Of a stretch of 64,000 bases of DNA, positions 61,564 to 64,000 are shown in pieces. The DNA comes from Parietaria judaica (lineage: Eukaryota > Streptophyta > Magnoliopsida > Rosales > Urticaceae). The first letter of the stretch is position 1. Each line of letters opens with the position of its first letter. The DNA lies in NCBI GenBank assembly GCA_954871525.1, contig OX940868.1, positions 25,663,056 through 25,727,055 of the forward strand, read 5' to 3'. Made by a program: the position numbers and the translations under genes. The notes under the pieces were generated by a model. The model searched no databases. It worked only from the letters and a program-made list of their open reading frames with translations, and was not told where the DNA came from.

Positions 61564-62665
61564 GGGTTAATTGCGGCAAAAATACCCAACCTTTGGTCAA
61601 GTTCTCTGCTGTGTATACAACCTCCGTAAATAGCGGCAAAAGTACCCAAACTTTCCATTTGGGAGTTGACCGAAAAATTCACCTATGTGGCAATCACCCT
61701 TTGCCACGTGGCATGCCACATGGCACTTGGCCGCCACGTGGCATGCCACGTAATTTTTTTAAAAAAAAAATTTAACAATTTTTTTTAATAAAAATATTTT
61801 TAAGATAATAACTATAAATATTCATTATTGGTTATAATTATTTATTTTAAAAAAAGTGGGTAGAACGAAATAAAAACCACCGCTCACGGTTCACTTGAAC
61901 TCCGTTTTCGATCCGGTTCACGCGTCGAATAAAATTGTTTAATAATAATAATAATAACTAATAAACACATCAAAATTGTTTAAAAAGTCAAGACATAATT
62001 AAATACACCACTTATTGAAAAACAAAAAATAGTAGTCATATTTATATTTAACAAAAAATTATGTTTATTTGTTTGCATGATATTTTTTGTGTGTTTGTAT
62101 TTTATATTAATAATAATTGTTTAATATATTTTTTTATTTATATATTATTCTTGTTTTGAAAATTGTTGTTAAATAATCATATGATTATTATTGATTATTT
62201 TTACTAAACATATTAAGCGATTTTATTTCACTTGTGAACTGGATCGAAGGCGGAGCTTGAGTGAACCGTGAACGGTGATTTTTTTCTTTATTTATTTTGT
62301 TTGATCCACTTTTCTAAAATGAATAATTATATTTAATAACAAAAATAATAATGAATATTTAAATTTAAATACTCATAATTGGTTATTATGGAAAAATAAT
62401 TTTATTTTTAAAAAAAAAATAAAAAGTTTTGTTAAAAAAAATATTTTTTGTAAAAAATTATTTAAAAAAAATAATTACGTGGCATGCCACGTGGCGGCCA
62501 AGTGCCATGTGGCATGCCACGCGGCAAAGGGTGATTGCCACATAGGTGAATCTTTTCGGTCAACTCCCAAATGCAAAGTTTGGGTACTTTTGCCGCCATT
62601 TACGGAGGTTGTATACACAGAAGAGAATTTTACCAAAGGTTGGGTATTTTTGCCGCAATTAATCC
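61564..62665. mobile_element. Foldback DNA element copy C
   Basis: The element runs from GGGTTAATTGCGGC to GCCGCAATTAATCC, with a perfect 9-bp target duplication tttatatta (61555-61563 and 62666-62674). Its terminal repeats of about 190 bases carry CACGTGGCATGCCACGT. Internal inverted halves ('cggttcacttgaactccg' near 61888; 'cggagcttgagtgaaccg' near 62250) continue the foldback structure. It has the same orientation as copy A and is inverted relative to copy B. The clean target duplication fixes the element ends for the family. Confidence 0.94.
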
Positions 62666-62674
62666 TTTATATTA

Positions 62675-63278
62675 TAACGTGTGGAGGAATCCAATCAAAA
62701 TCTATTTTCATTCAAATATATAGTAATTTTCTTGCATTATTGAAACCTTTAAGCATAATAACTCTCTTAAAGCAGTTTATAACTCGATAGAATTTGAAAT
62801 TCATTTATTTTGATGCATATACTTGCATAATTAATATCACAAGTATAATTGAATTAAATATATGTATTATTGTGGTAAATGGTGATCTAACTTTGATTAA
62901 TTAAACTAACTTAACAATGATTTAAATGATAACGAGGGACTGAATATTATTTTCCAAAATATAAGCTATGTTTATATAATAGATCAACATATTCTCATGA
63001 TTAATATTTATATTTATATTCCAATTTAAATATGCTCTTTACATTTAATTTCAATTAAGACGTAATTTCTATACAACAGAACAACCACATGAACAAAATT
63101 ATGCTATCTTTTTAATTTTATTTGTGATTTTTTTTTTCATTCTTGTGCTTTTAGTTATACTTATTTAGCCTTCTAAAAATATTTAACTTCTCGAAATTTC
63201 TATTTTGGATCCGTCCCTATAAGTATATACATCCCATATAAATATATATACAATACATGTAACCCTTATACTTGTTCT
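62675..63278. other. 3' flank of the CCD4 gene
   Basis: AT-rich, no gene. 'ggatccgtcccta' at 63208-63220 resembles a hAT right tip, but no partner was found. Confidence 0.5.
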
Positions 63279-63639
63279 TCAATTACTTGACGACTGCCTG
63301 TTAAGGTCACTTTCCTTAACGAAGAGGCCGTGAAAGCCGTAAGGTACCCGGCGGGGTAGCTTCACGGACGCCACGATGTCGAGATCCGGTGACTTGGCAT
63401 CCATCGCTAGGAACCTTGACTCTCCGGAAATCTCATCATGGACGAAAGTGACCACGTAGCCATCGTCCTCCTCCGCAGCATCGCTCTTTGCCACGAAAAA
63501 TGGCTCCCCACCGTAGCAGGCCGGACCAAACATCCTCATGCCCACCGTGCAATCCCCTCCCACCGCTGCCTTTGCCACGTCCAGCTTCACCACTCCCGAT
63601 ATTTTTGGCATTGGATCGCCGATCGCCGCGTACACGTAC
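63279..63639 (-). CDS. CCD4: Carotenoid cleavage dioxygenase 4, last exon (partial)
   Basis: The minus-strand exon starts after a good acceptor (gcacgcag) at 63639, with one base completing a codon, and encodes the last 119 residues. The sequence carries plastid CCD4 hallmarks: YVYAAIGDPMPKISGVVKLD, FGPACYGGEPFFVA, EEDDGYVVTFVHDE and the C-terminal KLPRRVPYGFHGLFVKESDL. The His in PYGFHG is one of the four iron ligands of the family. CCD4 cleaves carotenoids at the 9,10 (9',10') double bonds in plastoglobules of plastids, affecting flower and fruit colour. The rest of the protein (about 480 residues) is not in the remaining 360 bases, so the gene either continues past 64000 or has been cut; the window cannot tell. 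CCD4 is preferred over NCED because of the KESDL ending and the GDPMPK segment. Confidence 0.9.
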
Positions 63640-64000
63640 CTGCGTGCCAATGCATCAAATACAAAAAATTTATGAGTCATTTTTTGCCAAATTACACTCT
63701 TGAAAGATTTTTTTAAAAGCCAATTTACACGTTTGTATTTAGTATTTATCAATTATCACTAGATGACTAATATTGAATGGTCTTATATAAAACTTGATTA
63801 TTTTTTATATTCAGTTTTATCATTATAAATTTTATATATCAATAATATTTGGTGAAGAAGTCCCAAAAATTTATCCCCTTAGGGCTCTAATAAGTGTTGG
63901 GCTGATCCGCAGTAGAATTACTCTCTAATTTTTATTAGGGTTAATCCCGACAAAAATACTAATACTTATAGTCTTTAAAAAACACTAATAGGTTTTAACT
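63640..64000. other. Probable CCD4 intron, with start of a repeat
   Basis: AT-rich sequence upstream of the last CCD4 exon on the minus strand. From about 63938, 'agggttaatcccgacaaaaatact' resembles the beginning of a Mutator-like terminal repeat of a different subfamily from copies A-C; the window ends before it can be confirmed. Confidence 0.45.

Overview
This is nuclear DNA from a flowering plant, most likely a eudicot. The window is AT-rich, genes are interrupted by many short GT-AG introns, plant-specific families are present (Raf-like MAPKKK, DUF506, CCD4, bHLH162-like), and the spaces between genes are filled with plant transposon types and one plastid DNA fragment. No RNA gene, CRISPR array or bacterial-style operon was seen. 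Coordinates for spliced genes were built by eye from GT-AG junctions and reading-frame continuity.

Layout. 0.7-0.95 kb: a short plastid atpE fragment. 2.3-3.1 kb (+): a three-exon bHLH162-like transcription factor. 4.7-8.8 kb (+): a Ty1/copia retrotransposon with 242-bp LTRs that look identical and a perfect 5-bp target duplication, but no gag and a broken pol frame. 12.1-13.3 kb: an LTR-like repeat. 16.0-19.2 kb: three well-delimited class II elements in a row (hAT, a foldback element with Mutator-like ends, hAT). 20.4-22.1 kb: minisatellite-like arrays. 25.0-26.9 kb (-): a three-exon Raf-like protein kinase of 502 residues. 27.7-37.9 kb: a Helitron-type block with several related 5' ends, one clear 3' end with hairpin, and a captured SKP1-like pseudogene fragment. 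40.7-47.6 kb (+): a 19-exon TFIIIB subunit BRF1 gene of 585 residues. 51.5-53.3 kb (-): a three-exon DUF506 gene of 275 residues. 57-59 kb: two LTR-like or other repeat fragments and degenerate tandem repeats. 59.9-62.7 kb: two more copies of the foldback element in opposite orientation. 63.3-63.6 kb (-): the last exon of carotenoid cleavage dioxygenase 4, whose remaining exons lie beyond the right edge.

The host genes are functionally unrelated: transcriptional regulation, stomatal-type kinase signalling, Pol III transcription, an uncharacterised nuclease-fold family, and carotenoid turnover. The more unusual content is the mobile DNA: a gag-less copia element with apparently identical LTRs, a family of about 1.1-kb elements that are inverted repeats through most of their length and carry G-box-like palindromes in their ends, and a Helitron block carrying a host gene fragment.
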